A stretch of 64,000 nucleotides of DNA from Xanthomarina maritima. GTDB lineage: Bacteria > Bacteroidota > Bacteroidia > Flavobacteriales > Flavobacteriaceae. Of the stretch, positions 9,285 through 17,526 are shown piece after piece; position 1 is the stretch's first letter, and the number at the start of each line of letters is the position of its first letter. The position numbers and the translations under genes were made by a program. Below the pieces are notes generated by a model. That model was not told the DNA's origin. It worked only from the letters and a program-made list of their open reading frames with translations, and did not search any database. The stretch is from NCBI RefSeq assembly GCF_008084905.1, contig NZ_VSFC01000012.1, positions 185,912 through 249,911 of the forward strand. Direction: 5' to 3'.

Positions 9285-9863
9285 ATGACCAAGCCACTTA
9301 AACACTCTCATTATATTCTTTATAAACCTTATGGCTACTTAAGTCAGTTTGTTAATAATCAGAATAAAAGACGGAATAAAAAACTATTAGGTTCACTTTT
9401 TAATTTTCCAAAAAACCTTATGGCCATAGGAAGATTAGATGAAAAATCTGAAGGGTTATTATTATTGACAACTGATGGTAAAATGAGCGATTATATAAGA
9501 AGTTCTAAAATTGAAAAAGAATACTATGTAATGGTTGATGGCATTATGTCTTCAGAAGAACTTCAAAAACTAAAAGATGGTATTGAAATTTCTGTGAATG
9601 GAAAGCTTTATATTACAAAGCCTTGCGCTGCTTTTCTGTTTGAAACAACCCCTAAAGTTCCTAAACGATTTGTTAGAGAAGAAAAACATGGACCAACCAG
9701 CTGGCTCTCCTTAACATTAACAGAAGGTAAATTTCGACAAGTACGTAAAATGACTGCTACAGTAGGGTTTCCAACCTTACGTCTGGTAAGAATTAGAATT
9801 GGTGATTTTGAATTAGGTAATATGCAACCAGGAGATATAAAAGAAGTAGAAACTATTCTTTAA
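9285..9863 (+). CDS. rluE: 23S rRNA pseudouridine synthase, RluE-type
   Basis: The 192-residue protein belongs to the RsuA/RluB/RluE family, which isomerises uridine in rRNA. The catalytic motif GRLDEKSEGLLLLT (about 48-61) contains the essential Asp, preceded by YILYKPYGYLSQF at the N terminus. There is no S4 RNA-binding domain, and the short length and KPYGYLSQF start fit RluE (E. coli U2457 modifying) better than RsuA or RluB. The C-terminal KFRQVRKM motif is present. The last 11 bp overlap the end of the convergent gene at 9853. Confidence 0.88.
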   Translation: MTKPLKHSHYILYKPYGYLSQFVNNQNKRRNKKLLGSLFNFPKNLMAIGRLDEKSEGLLLLTTDGKMSDYIRSSKIEKEYYVMVDGIMSSEELQKLKDGIEISVNGKLYITKPCAAFLFETTPKVPKRFVREEKHGPTSWLSLTLTEGKFRQVRKMTATVGFPTLRLVRIRIGDFELGNMQPGDIKEVETIL

Positions 9864-10542
9864 TAACGATAAGAGTTGCTTTAACTCCAGTGGCTAAATT
9901 CCATTGGCTTGAAGCTATTACATTTCCAGAAGGATCTAATATTTGAAGTTCGGCTGTATTTGGACCTGAATCTCCTTGATTTAAAGCTTGAAAATCTATT
10001 TTATTGAAACCTTCAACTAAATCTAATTGAAAGCCACTAAAAGAAGAATGTAATAGAACATTAGCCATAACAACATCATCATTTACAAATACACGTACTC
10101 TGTCTCCATCTGGATACATATGATCTCTATAAATAATATTAACTTTAGACACGCCTGTTTTAAAATCTCCTAAATACTGATTGGTTGTACTTCCATTTTC
10201 TCTCGAACCTGCTTCTTCTTTAGTATATTTAGTGTGTCTGTTTAATTGTTTTGAATATAATTCTGCTGGATTACCAAATTCTTCAGATTGAAACATTGAA
10301 AATTCTTTTTCATTTGAATTCGTTAAAGGATTCTGTTTTGGAACAGAAAGCCCATTAATTTTATCTGAATTGGTATTACTTAAACCATTATTCTCAATAG
10401 GTTTTGATTCTAAAAGCGAATTACTTTCACTTCCCTCATTGCTTTCTTGAGCAGGTATAGCAGTCGATTGATTACTATTATCAATTTGCGAATAGATAGA
10501 TATAGAAAACAAACAAAAGACGATGAGGCAAAAATATTTCAT
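9853..10542 (-). CDS. Secreted protein of unknown function
   Basis: The frame is open back to 10593, but the ATG at 10542 gives a clean Sec signal peptide (MKYFCLIVFCLFSISIYSQ), so I choose that start (229 residues). The mature N terminus (20-90) is Ser/Asn/Glu-rich and low in complexity. The C-terminal 120 residues look like a compact beta-rich domain with TGVSKVNIIYRDH and DRVRVFVNDD. I recognise no named family. Location is periplasm or surface. It converges on and overlaps the rluE gene by 11 bp. Confidence 0.75.
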   Translation of the reverse strand: MKYFCLIVFCLFSISIYSQIDNSNQSTAIPAQESNEGSESNSLLESKPIENNGLSNTNSDKINGLSVPKQNPLTNSNEKEFSMFQSEEFGNPAELYSKQLNRHTKYTKEEAGSRENGSTTNQYLGDFKTGVSKVNIIYRDHMYPDGDRVRVFVNDDVVMANVLLHSSFSGFQLDLVEGFNKIDFQALNQGDSGPNTAELQILDPSGNVIASSQWNLATGVKATLIVIKE

Positions 10543-10794
10543 AACATGATTGTTTTTAAATAACGGTTTGTTAAACCATATGTTATTTGACAAAAATCGT
10601 TCCTAAAAAATACATTTCCAATTTTTTATTAAAACTTTAATTAAAATAGTTTGCTTTACCTAAGTTAATGGTGTCTGCACTACTCTATCGATGTTAAAAA
10701 ATGTTAAATATCTATTATGTTATGCATAGTACTGTAACATTTATAATTATGTGTCGTCTATATAGTATCAATCAATCTTTAAAAACATAACATT
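10543..10794. other. Intergenic leader upstream of the micro-ORF cluster
   Basis: About 250 bp between the divergent secreted-protein gene and the first micro-ORF. It holds AT-rich sequence, repeated ATGTTAAA motifs near 10691-10710 and no exact TAnnTTTG element. The length suggests promoters in both directions and possibly a regulatory leader, but nothing specific can be assigned. Confidence 0.35.
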
Positions 10795-10881
10795 ATGAGA
10801 ACATTAAATAGTAATCAAGTATCAGACAGAATTAACTCAAGTAAGAGTTATTCTTGGAACAGTAAAAGAAGATTTAGATAA
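10795..10881 (+). CDS. Micro-ORF 1: 28-residue basic peptide, tandem paralogue
   Basis: ATG at 10795 to TAA at 10879-10881 encodes 28 residues starting MRTLNSNQVSDR and ending YSWNSKRRFR. The next micro-ORF encodes a homologue of exactly equal length with 20 of 28 identical positions. All eight differences are conservative (N/D, S/T, D/E, I/V, S/T, S/G, S/T, F/Y), which indicates selection on the protein rather than chance. The C terminus is strongly basic with an invariant WNSKRR. There is no signal peptide, and no Shine-Dalgarno site, as usual in this phylum. A TCAATCAA motif precedes each of the three starts. Function unknown; nucleic-acid or ribosome binding is only a guess from charge. 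Confidence 0.75.
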   Translation: MRTLNSNQVSDRINSSKSYSWNSKRRFR

Positions 10882-10920
10882 GTATCTCAACTCATTCATC
10901 AATCAATTAAATCAAAAATC

Positions 10921-11007
10921 ATGAGAACATTAGACAGTAATCAAGTAACAGAAAGAGTAAATACAAGTAAAGGTTACACCTGGAACAGTAAAAGAAGATA
11001 CAGATAA
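10921..11007 (+). CDS. Micro-ORF 2: 28-residue basic peptide, tandem paralogue
   Basis: ATG at 10921 to TAA at 11005-11007 encodes 28 residues starting MRTLDSNQVTER and ending YTWNSKRRYR. It is a tandem duplicate of the peptide at 10795-10881 with conserved frame, length, start and stop. The 39-bp spacer carries CATCAATCAATT before the start, echoing the leader of copy 1. The pair is presumably co-transcribed with the 43-residue ORF that follows and stopped by the hairpin at 11194-11221. No known family is recognised. Confidence 0.75.
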   Translation: MRTLDSNQVTERVNTSKGYTWNSKRRYR

Positions 11008-11038
11008 GTGTATTAAAATCAATCAAAAAATAAACAGA

Positions 11039-11170
11039 ATGAAAGCAGTTATTAAAATTTCCAGAGATTCTTTCGAGAAAGTAAAACATCTTTCAGTTAA
11101 TAAACTCATTCCGAAGTTTAATAACACAAACGATGAGCTTTGGACAGGTATTAAACGTTATGCACATTGA
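11039..11170 (+). CDS. Micro-ORF 3: 43-residue hypothetical protein
   Basis: ATG at 11039 to TGA at 11168-11170 encodes 43 residues starting MKAVIKISRDSFEKV and ending WTGIKRYAH. It is unrelated in sequence to the two 28-residue peptides but shares the AATCAATCAA leader motif, lies 31 bp behind copy 2, and is followed by the same terminator. The product is amphipathic and basic, with no signal or membrane segment. Support comes from context and codon use only, so it is less certain than the tandem pair. Confidence 0.55.
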   Translation: MKAVIKISRDSFEKVKHLSVNKLIPKFNNTNDELWTGIKRYAH

Positions 11171-11193
11171 CAAAAAGGGACAGTTAGTTTTAT

Positions 11194-11221
11194 AAAAGCC
11201 AACATATATATGTTGGCTTTT
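11194..11221. terminator. Bidirectional terminator between micro-ORF cluster and 3D-domain gene
   Basis: Twelve-bp perfect stem aaaagccaacat (11194-11205) / atgttggctttt (11210-11221), flanked by A's and T's, so it works in both directions. It ends the micro-ORF transcript and the convergent minus-strand gene at 11226. Confidence 0.88.
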
Positions 11222-11225
11222 ATGT

Positions 11226-11645
11226 TTAATCATTACTAAGTTCAGAATCTTCTTTTAAAACACCATATTGTATAACTACCTTTCTTCTTCCCCATTCTAA
11301 AGCTGCATTCACATTAACTCCCATATAGATGTCAATTTTATTTTTCCATCTAGGATGCATTTTATCTTTTACAAGATAAATTCCTTCTAAACCATCAATT
11401 TTTACAGGTGTATTGTAATCTAATCCTAAAGATTGTAAATCTCTGGAAACAGCAATGTATTTCAATCCTGGTTTTAAACTATCACCAAAAGCGGTAATGC
11501 TTGGGTTTGAGTTTGTTTGAGATTCTAAAGAATTATAAGCTGTAGCTGTAACTTTTAAAGGTTTCCAGGTATAAGGATCCTCAAAAGTTGTACAATTAGA
11601 GTTTGTTAGAATTATCAATAAGGATGTAAATATTTTTATAATCAT
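11226..11645 (-). CDS. 3D-domain lipoprotein/periplasmic protein
   Basis: The 139-residue protein carries a 3D (three-aspartate) domain from about 31 to 127, the double-psi beta-barrel also found at the end of MltA-type lytic transglycosylases and in Firmicutes resuscitation factors. Visible landmarks are VTATAYNS (32-39), ITAFGDSLKPG (50-60), the Asp residues in VKDKMHP (D94) and KIDIYM (D105), and EWGRRKVV (118-125). The N terminus is a signal sequence, and SNC (Cys18) may be a lipobox, though Asn before Cys is unusual. A cell-wall role is likely; whether it cleaves glycan is unknown. Confidence 0.85.
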   Translation of the reverse strand: MIIKIFTSLLIILTNSNCTTFEDPYTWKPLKVTATAYNSLESQTNSNPSITAFGDSLKPGLKYIAVSRDLQSLGLDYNTPVKIDGLEGIYLVKDKMHPRWKNKIDIYMGVNVNAALEWGRRKVVIQYGVLKEDSELSND

Positions 11646-11729
11646 AAGTTTAAATATACAATTTTTATAGACATATACATCTTGAACATCTTTTTTGTAA
11701 CTTCACATAATAAACCAACTTATAAATAC

Positions 11730-13043
11730 ATGAAAACCAATCTTTTATTTTTTCTATTTGCACTTGCATTACTTTCTTGCAAAAATGAAGCCAAACAAAC
11801 CTACGATTCAAATATGGAAACCGACTCTATCTCTTTAATAGAAAAAGCTAAAGCCATTCATGAGCGTGTGATTACTTTAGATACACACGACGATATAGAA
11901 GTAAGTAATTTCACAGATTCCATTAATTATGCTCAAGATTTAAAATCGCAAGTTACCTTGCCAAAAATGATAGCTGGAGGTTTAGATGTTGCTTGGTTTA
12001 TTGTTTATACTGGACAAGATACTTTGAGTGTTGATGGCTATAAAAAAGCCTATGAAAATGCTATGTCTAAATTTGATGCTATTCATAAACTTGTTGAAGT
12101 GATAGCTCCAGATCAAATAGAAATGGCATTAACGTCTGATGATGTTAGACGGATCAATGCTTCTGGAAAAAAAGTTGCAATGATTGGCGTTGAAAATGGT
12201 TATCCTATTGGTTTAGATATCTCAAATGTTGAAAAATTTTATAATCTAGGAGCGCGTTATATGTCTTTGGCTCATAATGGACATAGTCAGTTAAGCGATA
12301 GTCATACAGGTGAAGCTGAAGGTGTTTGGCTAAACAATGGTTTAAGTGACCTTGGAAAAGAAGTTATTGTTGAAATGAATCGTTTGGGGATGATGGTAGA
12401 TGTCTCGCATCCATCTAAAGAAGCTATGAAACAAATGATCGAACTGACTAAAGCGCCAATAATAGCTTCACATTCGGCAGCAAGATCTTTAAGTGATGAA
12501 AGTAGAAATTTAGACGATGAGCAATTACAATGGTTAAAAGAAAATGGTGGTGTTGTTCAGGTGGTTGCTTTAGATGAATATTTGAATACTAAAAAAATGG
12601 CTGTAAGAAATGCTGAAATACTTGATGTGCAATATAAAATAGCAGATTCTCTTGGTGTAAAGTGGTATGCTTCAAGTGAAGAGTTTATGACGCTTTCAAA
12701 TGAAGAACAAGAAGTCTTTTTTGGTTACTATAAGAAAATATTAGACTTGGCTAATGCAAAAGTGAAAAACGTTGATGGCTTCCCTCCTAACGTGAATGTA
12801 GCAGATTTAGTAGATCATATAGATTATATTATTGAAAAAATTGGTATAGAACATGTTGGTATTAGTAGTGATTTTGATGGTGGTGGTGGTATTGAAGGCT
12901 GGAACGATGCTTCAGAAACCTTTAATGTAACTCTAGAATTAGTTAGACGTGGCTATACCGAAGAACAAATTAGTATGATTTGGAGTGGTAATTTATTGAG
13001 AGTACTCAACGAAGTTCAAGCCTATTCAAATTCATTAAAATAA
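11730..13043 (+). CDS. Membrane dipeptidase-type M19 peptidase, lipoprotein
   Basis: The frame is open from 11682, but the ATG at 11730 places a lipoprotein signal (LALLSC, Cys17) at the N terminus, giving 437 residues. The M19 family is a zinc-dependent TIM-barrel dipeptidase. Metal-binding landmarks are TLDTHDD (H53, D55), GVENGYPIG (Glu bridge), SLAHNGHSQ, VDVSHPS and ASHSAARS, and near the C terminus GISSDFDGGGG. It probably hydrolyses dipeptides in the periplasm. It is divergent from the 3D-domain gene and has a terminator at 13042-13070. Confidence 0.92.
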   Translation: MKTNLLFFLFALALLSCKNEAKQTYDSNMETDSISLIEKAKAIHERVITLDTHDDIEVSNFTDSINYAQDLKSQVTLPKMIAGGLDVAWFIVYTGQDTLSVDGYKKAYENAMSKFDAIHKLVEVIAPDQIEMALTSDDVRRINASGKKVAMIGVENGYPIGLDISNVEKFYNLGARYMSLAHNGHSQLSDSHTGEAEGVWLNNGLSDLGKEVIVEMNRLGMMVDVSHPSKEAMKQMIELTKAPIIASHSAARSLSDESRNLDDEQLQWLKENGGVVQVVALDEYLNTKKMAVRNAEILDVQYKIADSLGVKWYASSEEFMTLSNEEQEVFFGYYKKILDLANAKVKNVDGFPPNVNVADLVDHIDYIIEKIGIEHVGISSDFDGGGGIEGWNDASETFNVTLELVRRGYTEEQISMIWSGNLLRVLNEVQAYSNSLK

Positions 13044-13070
13044 AAAAGAGAGCCAATAGGCTCTCTTCTC
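13042..13070. terminator. Bidirectional terminator between M19 peptidase and E1 gene
   Basis: Seven-bp stem gagagcc (13048-13054) / ggctctc (13059-13065) with six A's before it and a T/C-rich run after it. On the minus strand it is followed by a clean T-run, so it should end the E1 transcript as well. Confidence 0.82.
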
Positions 13071-13086
13071 TCTTTTCATTTATATA

Positions 13087-15093
13087 TTAATACTCTAATA
13101 ACTCTTTTAAAGCTGCTTCAAACTTACCTTTGGCTAAGTATTGATCTTCCAGCTGATTGATAAAAGGAATTGGGGTTTCTATACTTGCAACACGTTTTAC
13201 TGGAGCATCTAAATACTCAAAACAGTTTTCCATAATCATAGAAGAAATATCTGATGCGATACCTCCAAACAGTGAATCTTCTTGTAAAATAATGGCTCGT
13301 CCTGTTTTTTTAATCGAAGTATAAATAGCTTCTGAATCTAATGGCTGTAAAGTTCTTAAGTCAATTAAATCTGCTTGAATATCAGGATTGTTTTTTAAAG
13401 TTTCTAGAGCCCAATGAACTCCAGCTCCATAAGAAATAATTGTGACCTGATTACCTAGTTTTAAAAGAGAGGCTTTTCCAAAAGGAATGGTAAAATAATC
13501 TGTTGGAACTTCTTGTCTAATGCTTCTATACAAGGCTTTGTGTTCGAAGAACAGCACAGGATTTGGATCGTTTATAGCAGTTGCTAATAGTCCTTTAGCA
13601 TCTACTGGAAATGCTGGATATACAACTTTTAAACCAGGTGTTTTTGTAAACCAAGCCTCATTGGTTTGCGAATGGAATGGTCCAGCAGCAACACCTGCTC
13701 CACAAGGCATTCTAACCACCACATCTGCTTCTTGATTCCATCTGTAATGCGATTTAGCTAAATAATTAACCACAGGATTAAAGCCTGAAGTCACAAAATC
13801 TGCAAATTGCATTTCAACTACACTCTTCATTCCTGCAATAGATAGACCCATTCCAGCTTCAACAATGGCAGATTCGCAAATAGGTGTATTTCTTACTCGT
13901 TCTTTACCAAATTGTTCTACAAAGCCTTCTGTAATTTTAAAAACACCTCCATATTCAGCAACATCTTGTCCCATAATCACCAAGTTATCATGTTGTTCCA
14001 TAGACTGTTTTAAGCCTTCAGAAATAGCATCAATCAAACGTAACTCTTTAGTTTTATAGTTTTTTACAACTTCTTTATATTCAAATGGTTTGTATACATC
14101 ATTTAATTCAACACTTTCATTTGGAATAATCTTATCTTCATCGAAAGCTATTTGAAGATGTTCATTAATTTCATGAATAATTTCCTCTTTAAAAACAACT
14201 TCTTGTTCTTCAGTTAATATATTTTCATCTCTTAAAAAAGCTTGAAAGTTTTCAAGTGGATCTTTCTTAGCCCAAGTGTCTAATAAATTTTGAGGCACAT
14301 ATTTGGTGCCACTTGCCTCTTCATGTCCACGCATTCTAAAAGTTTTAAACTCTATAAGTACAGGACGAGGATTTTGCCTCATACTTTCTGCTAAATCTCT
14401 TATTTTAGTATAAACTTCAATAATATTATTTCCGTCAATAATATGAGATTCCATGCCATATCCTAAAGCACGATCTGCTATATCTTTACAATTGTATTGT
14501 TCGTTAGTTGGTGTAGATAAACCATAACCATTGTTTTCAACACAAAACATGACTGGCAATTGCCAAACTGATGCCACATTTAAAGCTTCATGAAAATCCC
14601 CTTCACTAGTTCCTCCTTCTCCTGTAAACACAGCAGTTACTTGGTTTTTGTTTTGCAAATTACTTGCAAGCGCAATCCCATCTGCAACTCCTAATTGTGG
14701 TCCTAAATGTGAAATCATGCCGACAATCTTAAACTCTTGAGTTCCAAAATGAAAAGATCTATCACGACCTTTTGTAAATCCATTTGCTTTTCCTTGCCAC
14801 TGACTAAATAAGCGATATAATGGAATCTCTCTTGTTGTAAAAACACCTAAATTTCTATGCATAGGTAAGATGTATTCATCTTTCTGTAAAGACATAGTAA
14901 CTCCAACAGAAATAGCTTCTTGGCCAATTCCAGAAAACCATTTAGAGACTTTACCTTGACGTAATAGAATGAGCATTTTTTCTTCTATCAATCTAGGTTT
15001 TAGCATGTTTTTATATAATTCTAGTAATTCGGTAGAATCAAGATTAGATTTATCGTATTGTATAATAGTAGGTATAGACACGTGAGTACTCAT
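13087..15093 (-). CDS. 2-oxoisovalerate (branched-chain 2-oxoacid) dehydrogenase E1, alpha and beta subunits fused
   Basis: The 668-residue protein is a natural fusion. Residues 1-330 are the E1-alpha half with the thiamine diphosphate motif GEGGTSEGDFHEALN (158-172) to NN (187-188). Residues 345-668 are the E1-beta half (IMGQDVAEYGGVFKITEGF; ADVVVRMPCGAG; QEDSLFGG). It decarboxylates branched-chain 2-oxoacids and passes the acyl group to the E2 lipoyl subunit, feeding iso-fatty acid primers in this phylum. The E2 and E3 genes are not in the window. Fused E1 chains are familiar in Bacteroidota. Pyruvate as a substrate cannot be excluded. Confidence 0.9.
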   Translation of the reverse strand: MSTHVSIPTIIQYDKSNLDSTELLELYKNMLKPRLIEEKMLILLRQGKVSKWFSGIGQEAISVGVTMSLQKDEYILPMHRNLGVFTTREIPLYRLFSQWQGKANGFTKGRDRSFHFGTQEFKIVGMISHLGPQLGVADGIALASNLQNKNQVTAVFTGEGGTSEGDFHEALNVASVWQLPVMFCVENNGYGLSTPTNEQYNCKDIADRALGYGMESHIIDGNNIIEVYTKIRDLAESMRQNPRPVLIEFKTFRMRGHEEASGTKYVPQNLLDTWAKKDPLENFQAFLRDENILTEEQEVVFKEEIIHEINEHLQIAFDEDKIIPNESVELNDVYKPFEYKEVVKNYKTKELRLIDAISEGLKQSMEQHDNLVIMGQDVAEYGGVFKITEGFVEQFGKERVRNTPICESAIVEAGMGLSIAGMKSVVEMQFADFVTSGFNPVVNYLAKSHYRWNQEADVVVRMPCGAGVAAGPFHSQTNEAWFTKTPGLKVVYPAFPVDAKGLLATAINDPNPVLFFEHKALYRSIRQEVPTDYFTIPFGKASLLKLGNQVTIISYGAGVHWALETLKNNPDIQADLIDLRTLQPLDSEAIYTSIKKTGRAIILQEDSLFGGIASDISSMIMENCFEYLDAPVKRVASIETPIPFINQLEDQYLAKGKFEAALKELLEY

Positions 15094-15181
15094 AAAAAAT
15101 GTTTGTCAAATATAGCATAAATTGATAATTCCAACTGAAAATCTAAAAAGATTTAATGTTATAAACTATATAATGTTTTCG

Positions 15182-15189
15182 TACATTTG
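15182..15189 (+). promoter_or_regulatory. Promoter -7 element of the dioxygenase gene
   Basis: TACATTTG is an exact TAnnTTTG match. It lies 28 bp upstream of the ATG at 15218 and inside the longer open frame from 15122, which argues that the downstream ATG is the true start. Confidence 0.6.
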
Positions 15190-15217
15190 TAATACATTCT
15201 TATTTAAAATAATTACC

Positions 15218-16168
15218 ATGAATAATATACCTAGCGTTAATTTAAACGATTTTACTTCAGGTGATCCTGCTAGAAAACAAAAATTTGTAGATGAAATTGG
15301 TAAAGCCTATGAAGACATTGGTTTTGTTGCATTAAAAGGTCATTTTTTAGACGATGCTTTAGTAGATAACTTATATAGTGAAGTAAAGCAATTTTTTTCG
15401 CTTCCTGTTGAAACCAAAAGAAAATATGAAATTGAAGGAATTGGTGGTCAAAGAGGTTATATCTCTTTTGGAAAAGAGAGTGCGAAAGGCAAAAAAGAAG
15501 GCGATTTAAAAGAGTTTTGGCATTTTGGACAGTATGTTGAAGATAACCCAAAACTTGAAGCAGAATATCCAAAAAATGTTCAAGTCGAAGAACTTCCAGA
15601 ATTTAATAAAGTAGGAAAAGAAACTTATAGAATGTTAGAGAAAACTGCTAAGTATGTGTTACGTGCCTTAGCCTTGCATTTAGGTTTGGATGAGACCTAC
15701 TTCGATAATTATATCCATAATGGAAATAGTATTTTAAGACCTATACACTATCCTCCAATATTAGAAGAGCCAAAAAATGCTGTTCGTGCTGCTGCTCATG
15801 GAGATATAAACTTAATTACGTTATTAATGGGAGCTCAAGGACGTGGGTTACAGGTTCAAAACCATAAAGGAGAGTGGCTGGACGCCATTGCAGAGCCAGA
15901 CGAATTAATGATAAATGTTGGTGATATGCTTTCAAGACATACCAACAATAAATTAAAATCTACGATTCATCGTGTTATAAATCCTCCAAGAGAACTTTGG
16001 GGAACCTCACGATATTCCATACCATTTTTCATGCATCCTGTAAGCGACATGAAATTGAATGTTTTGGAAAGTTGTATAGATGAAAATAACCCAAAACAAT
16101 ACGACGATATTACTGCTGGAGAGTTCTTAAACGAACGTCTTATTGAGCTAGGATTAATTAAAAAGTAA
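15218..16168 (+). CDS. 2-oxoglutarate/Fe(II) dioxygenase, isopenicillin N synthase-like
   Basis: The 316-residue protein has both DIOX_N and 2OG-FeII_Oxy regions. The iron ligands are H194 and D196 (HGDINLITLL) and H251 (STIHRV), and the 2-oxoglutarate carboxylate clamp is R265-Y-S267. An N-terminal FVALKGH segment and the GQRGYISFGKE block are typical of the family. The reaction is an oxidation using O2 and usually 2-oxoglutarate; the substrate is unknown. The ATG at 15218 is chosen because a TAnnTTTG promoter at 15182-15189 lies between it and the upstream ATG at 15122. Confidence 0.9.
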   Translation: MNNIPSVNLNDFTSGDPARKQKFVDEIGKAYEDIGFVALKGHFLDDALVDNLYSEVKQFFSLPVETKRKYEIEGIGGQRGYISFGKESAKGKKEGDLKEFWHFGQYVEDNPKLEAEYPKNVQVEELPEFNKVGKETYRMLEKTAKYVLRALALHLGLDETYFDNYIHNGNSILRPIHYPPILEEPKNAVRAAAHGDINLITLLMGAQGRGLQVQNHKGEWLDAIAEPDELMINVGDMLSRHTNNKLKSTIHRVINPPRELWGTSRYSIPFFMHPVSDMKLNVLESCIDENNPKQYDDITAGEFLNERLIELGLIKK

Positions 16169-16252
16169 TATTCCGTTTTCAGTCACAGTAGTAGTTTGTT
16201 TAATGCATATCTTATTACTGAGACTACAAACCGAGACTGTAAACTTAAAAAA

Positions 16253-16585
16253 ATGGATTTACAAGACCAGCTAAAAAACCTATTTCCAGATCACGTGTCT
16301 GAAACATCTGATAGTGAATCTCAAGATAAAACCACAGAATTATGGATGCAAGACGAGCCTATAATTTGTAAATACGAAAAGCGTAAAGGCAAACCCATTA
16401 CCATTCTTGAAGGTTATACTGGAGCTACTGAAGATTTTAAAACACTTGCCAAGGACATTAAAACAACCTTAAGTGTTGGAGGAAGTTTTAAAGACGATAA
16501 AATTATTATTCAAGGAGATTTTAGAGATAAAATTATGGAGATCCTTAAAGAAAAAGGGTTTCAAGTTAAACGTGTTGGAGGATAA
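16253..16585 (+). CDS. SUI1/eIF1-like translation factor (YciH family)
   Basis: The frame is open from 16196, but the ATG at 16253 gives the usual family size (110 residues). The SUI1 fold is evident in the second half: KRKGKPITILEGYTG, then LAKDIKTTLSVGGSFKDD and IIIQGDFRDKI. Bacterial homologues (YciH) can influence start-site selection and translation under stress; the role here is inferred. Its stop codon overlaps the next ATG by one base (taATG), so it heads a translationally coupled operon. Confidence 0.9.
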   Translation: MDLQDQLKNLFPDHVSETSDSESQDKTTELWMQDEPIICKYEKRKGKPITILEGYTGATEDFKTLAKDIKTTLSVGGSFKDDKIIIQGDFRDKIMEILKEKGFQVKRVGG

Positions 16586-17526
16586 TGAGTCAAGATATTC
16601 TTCATATTACTAATGGTCATAGCTTAACTAATTACCTTAGAGAACTAGATGTTACTGGTGAAATACTTACTTGGCAAGAAATGCTTTGTGAAGGACCAAC
16701 AGTACGAGATGTAGCTTCAGAAGAATTTTTAACTGTGCGAAAAACATTTTTAAATAATTTTTATCAAATAGAAATTAATGAAGAGGATTTTTATCTAGAA
16801 TTAAGTATTTTAGATGATACAGAAAGATATTCAAAAATTATACTTTGGTTTGAATACGATTTGTTTTGCCATATTAATATGTTAGCAGTTATTAAGCTGT
16901 TAAAGGAGAAAAACATCAACCTTCCACTCTATTTAGTTTGCAGTGGAAGAATTAAAGGAGAAACACAACTAAAAGGTCTATCTGAATTATCGGCAGAAGA
17001 ATTACTTAAACATTATAAAGAAAAAATAATATTAACAGATAGCGATATAGAATTAGCTATCTCTTTATGGCATATATACTGTGGAAAAGATCACAATCTA
17101 TTTAAACCATATTTAATAGAAAAGTCTTCATTTAAATATCTAAACAATTGCCTGAAAGCACATTTAAGACGCTTTCCGAATTTAAAATCAGGCTTAAGTG
17201 TTTTAGAAAAAAATATATTGACAATTATTAAAGAAAAATCTGTAAAATCTAAAAATCAACTAATTGGTTACGTGCTTAACTATCAAGGTTACTATGGTTT
17301 TGGAGACATGCAAATTGAGAGGCTTATAGATTTACTTGAAATATTTTACACTGAAGAAGACCATAAAATTACATTAAACAGAAAAGGTTATGTTGCTTTA
17401 ATTGGTAATCATAATTTTTCAAATGAAATAAATAACAATTTAACTTTTGGAGGCGTGAATCGTTTAGATTTTTCTTACGACAGCCAAACAAATAAATTAA
17501 TAAAAACCCCTTTAAATGTCAATTAA
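16585..17526 (+). CDS. DUF1835 domain protein
   Basis: The 313-residue protein starts DILHITNGHSLTNYL, the typical opening of DUF1835, followed by WQEMLCEGP (31-39) and the middle block KIILWFEYDLFCHINML (93-109). No signal peptide or membrane segment. It has no established biochemical function. The ORF begins inside the stop of the SUI1 gene and overlaps the nucleoside phosphorylase gene by 11 bp, so the three products are probably made together. Confidence 0.85.
   Translation: MSQDILHITNGHSLTNYLRELDVTGEILTWQEMLCEGPTVRDVASEEFLTVRKTFLNNFYQIEINEEDFYLELSILDDTERYSKIILWFEYDLFCHINMLAVIKLLKEKNINLPLYLVCSGRIKGETQLKGLSELSAEELLKHYKEKIILTDSDIELAISLWHIYCGKDHNLFKPYLIEKSSFKYLNNCLKAHLRRFPNLKSGLSVLEKNILTIIKEKSVKSKNQLIGYVLNYQGYYGFGDMQIERLIDLLEIFYTEEDHKITLNRKGYVALIGNHNFSNEINNNLTFGGVNRLDFSYDSQTNKLIKTPLNVN

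Noticed and set aside
11682-11729. Longer start for the M19 peptidase
   Set aside because: It would bury the lipoprotein signal that begins at the ATG at 11730.
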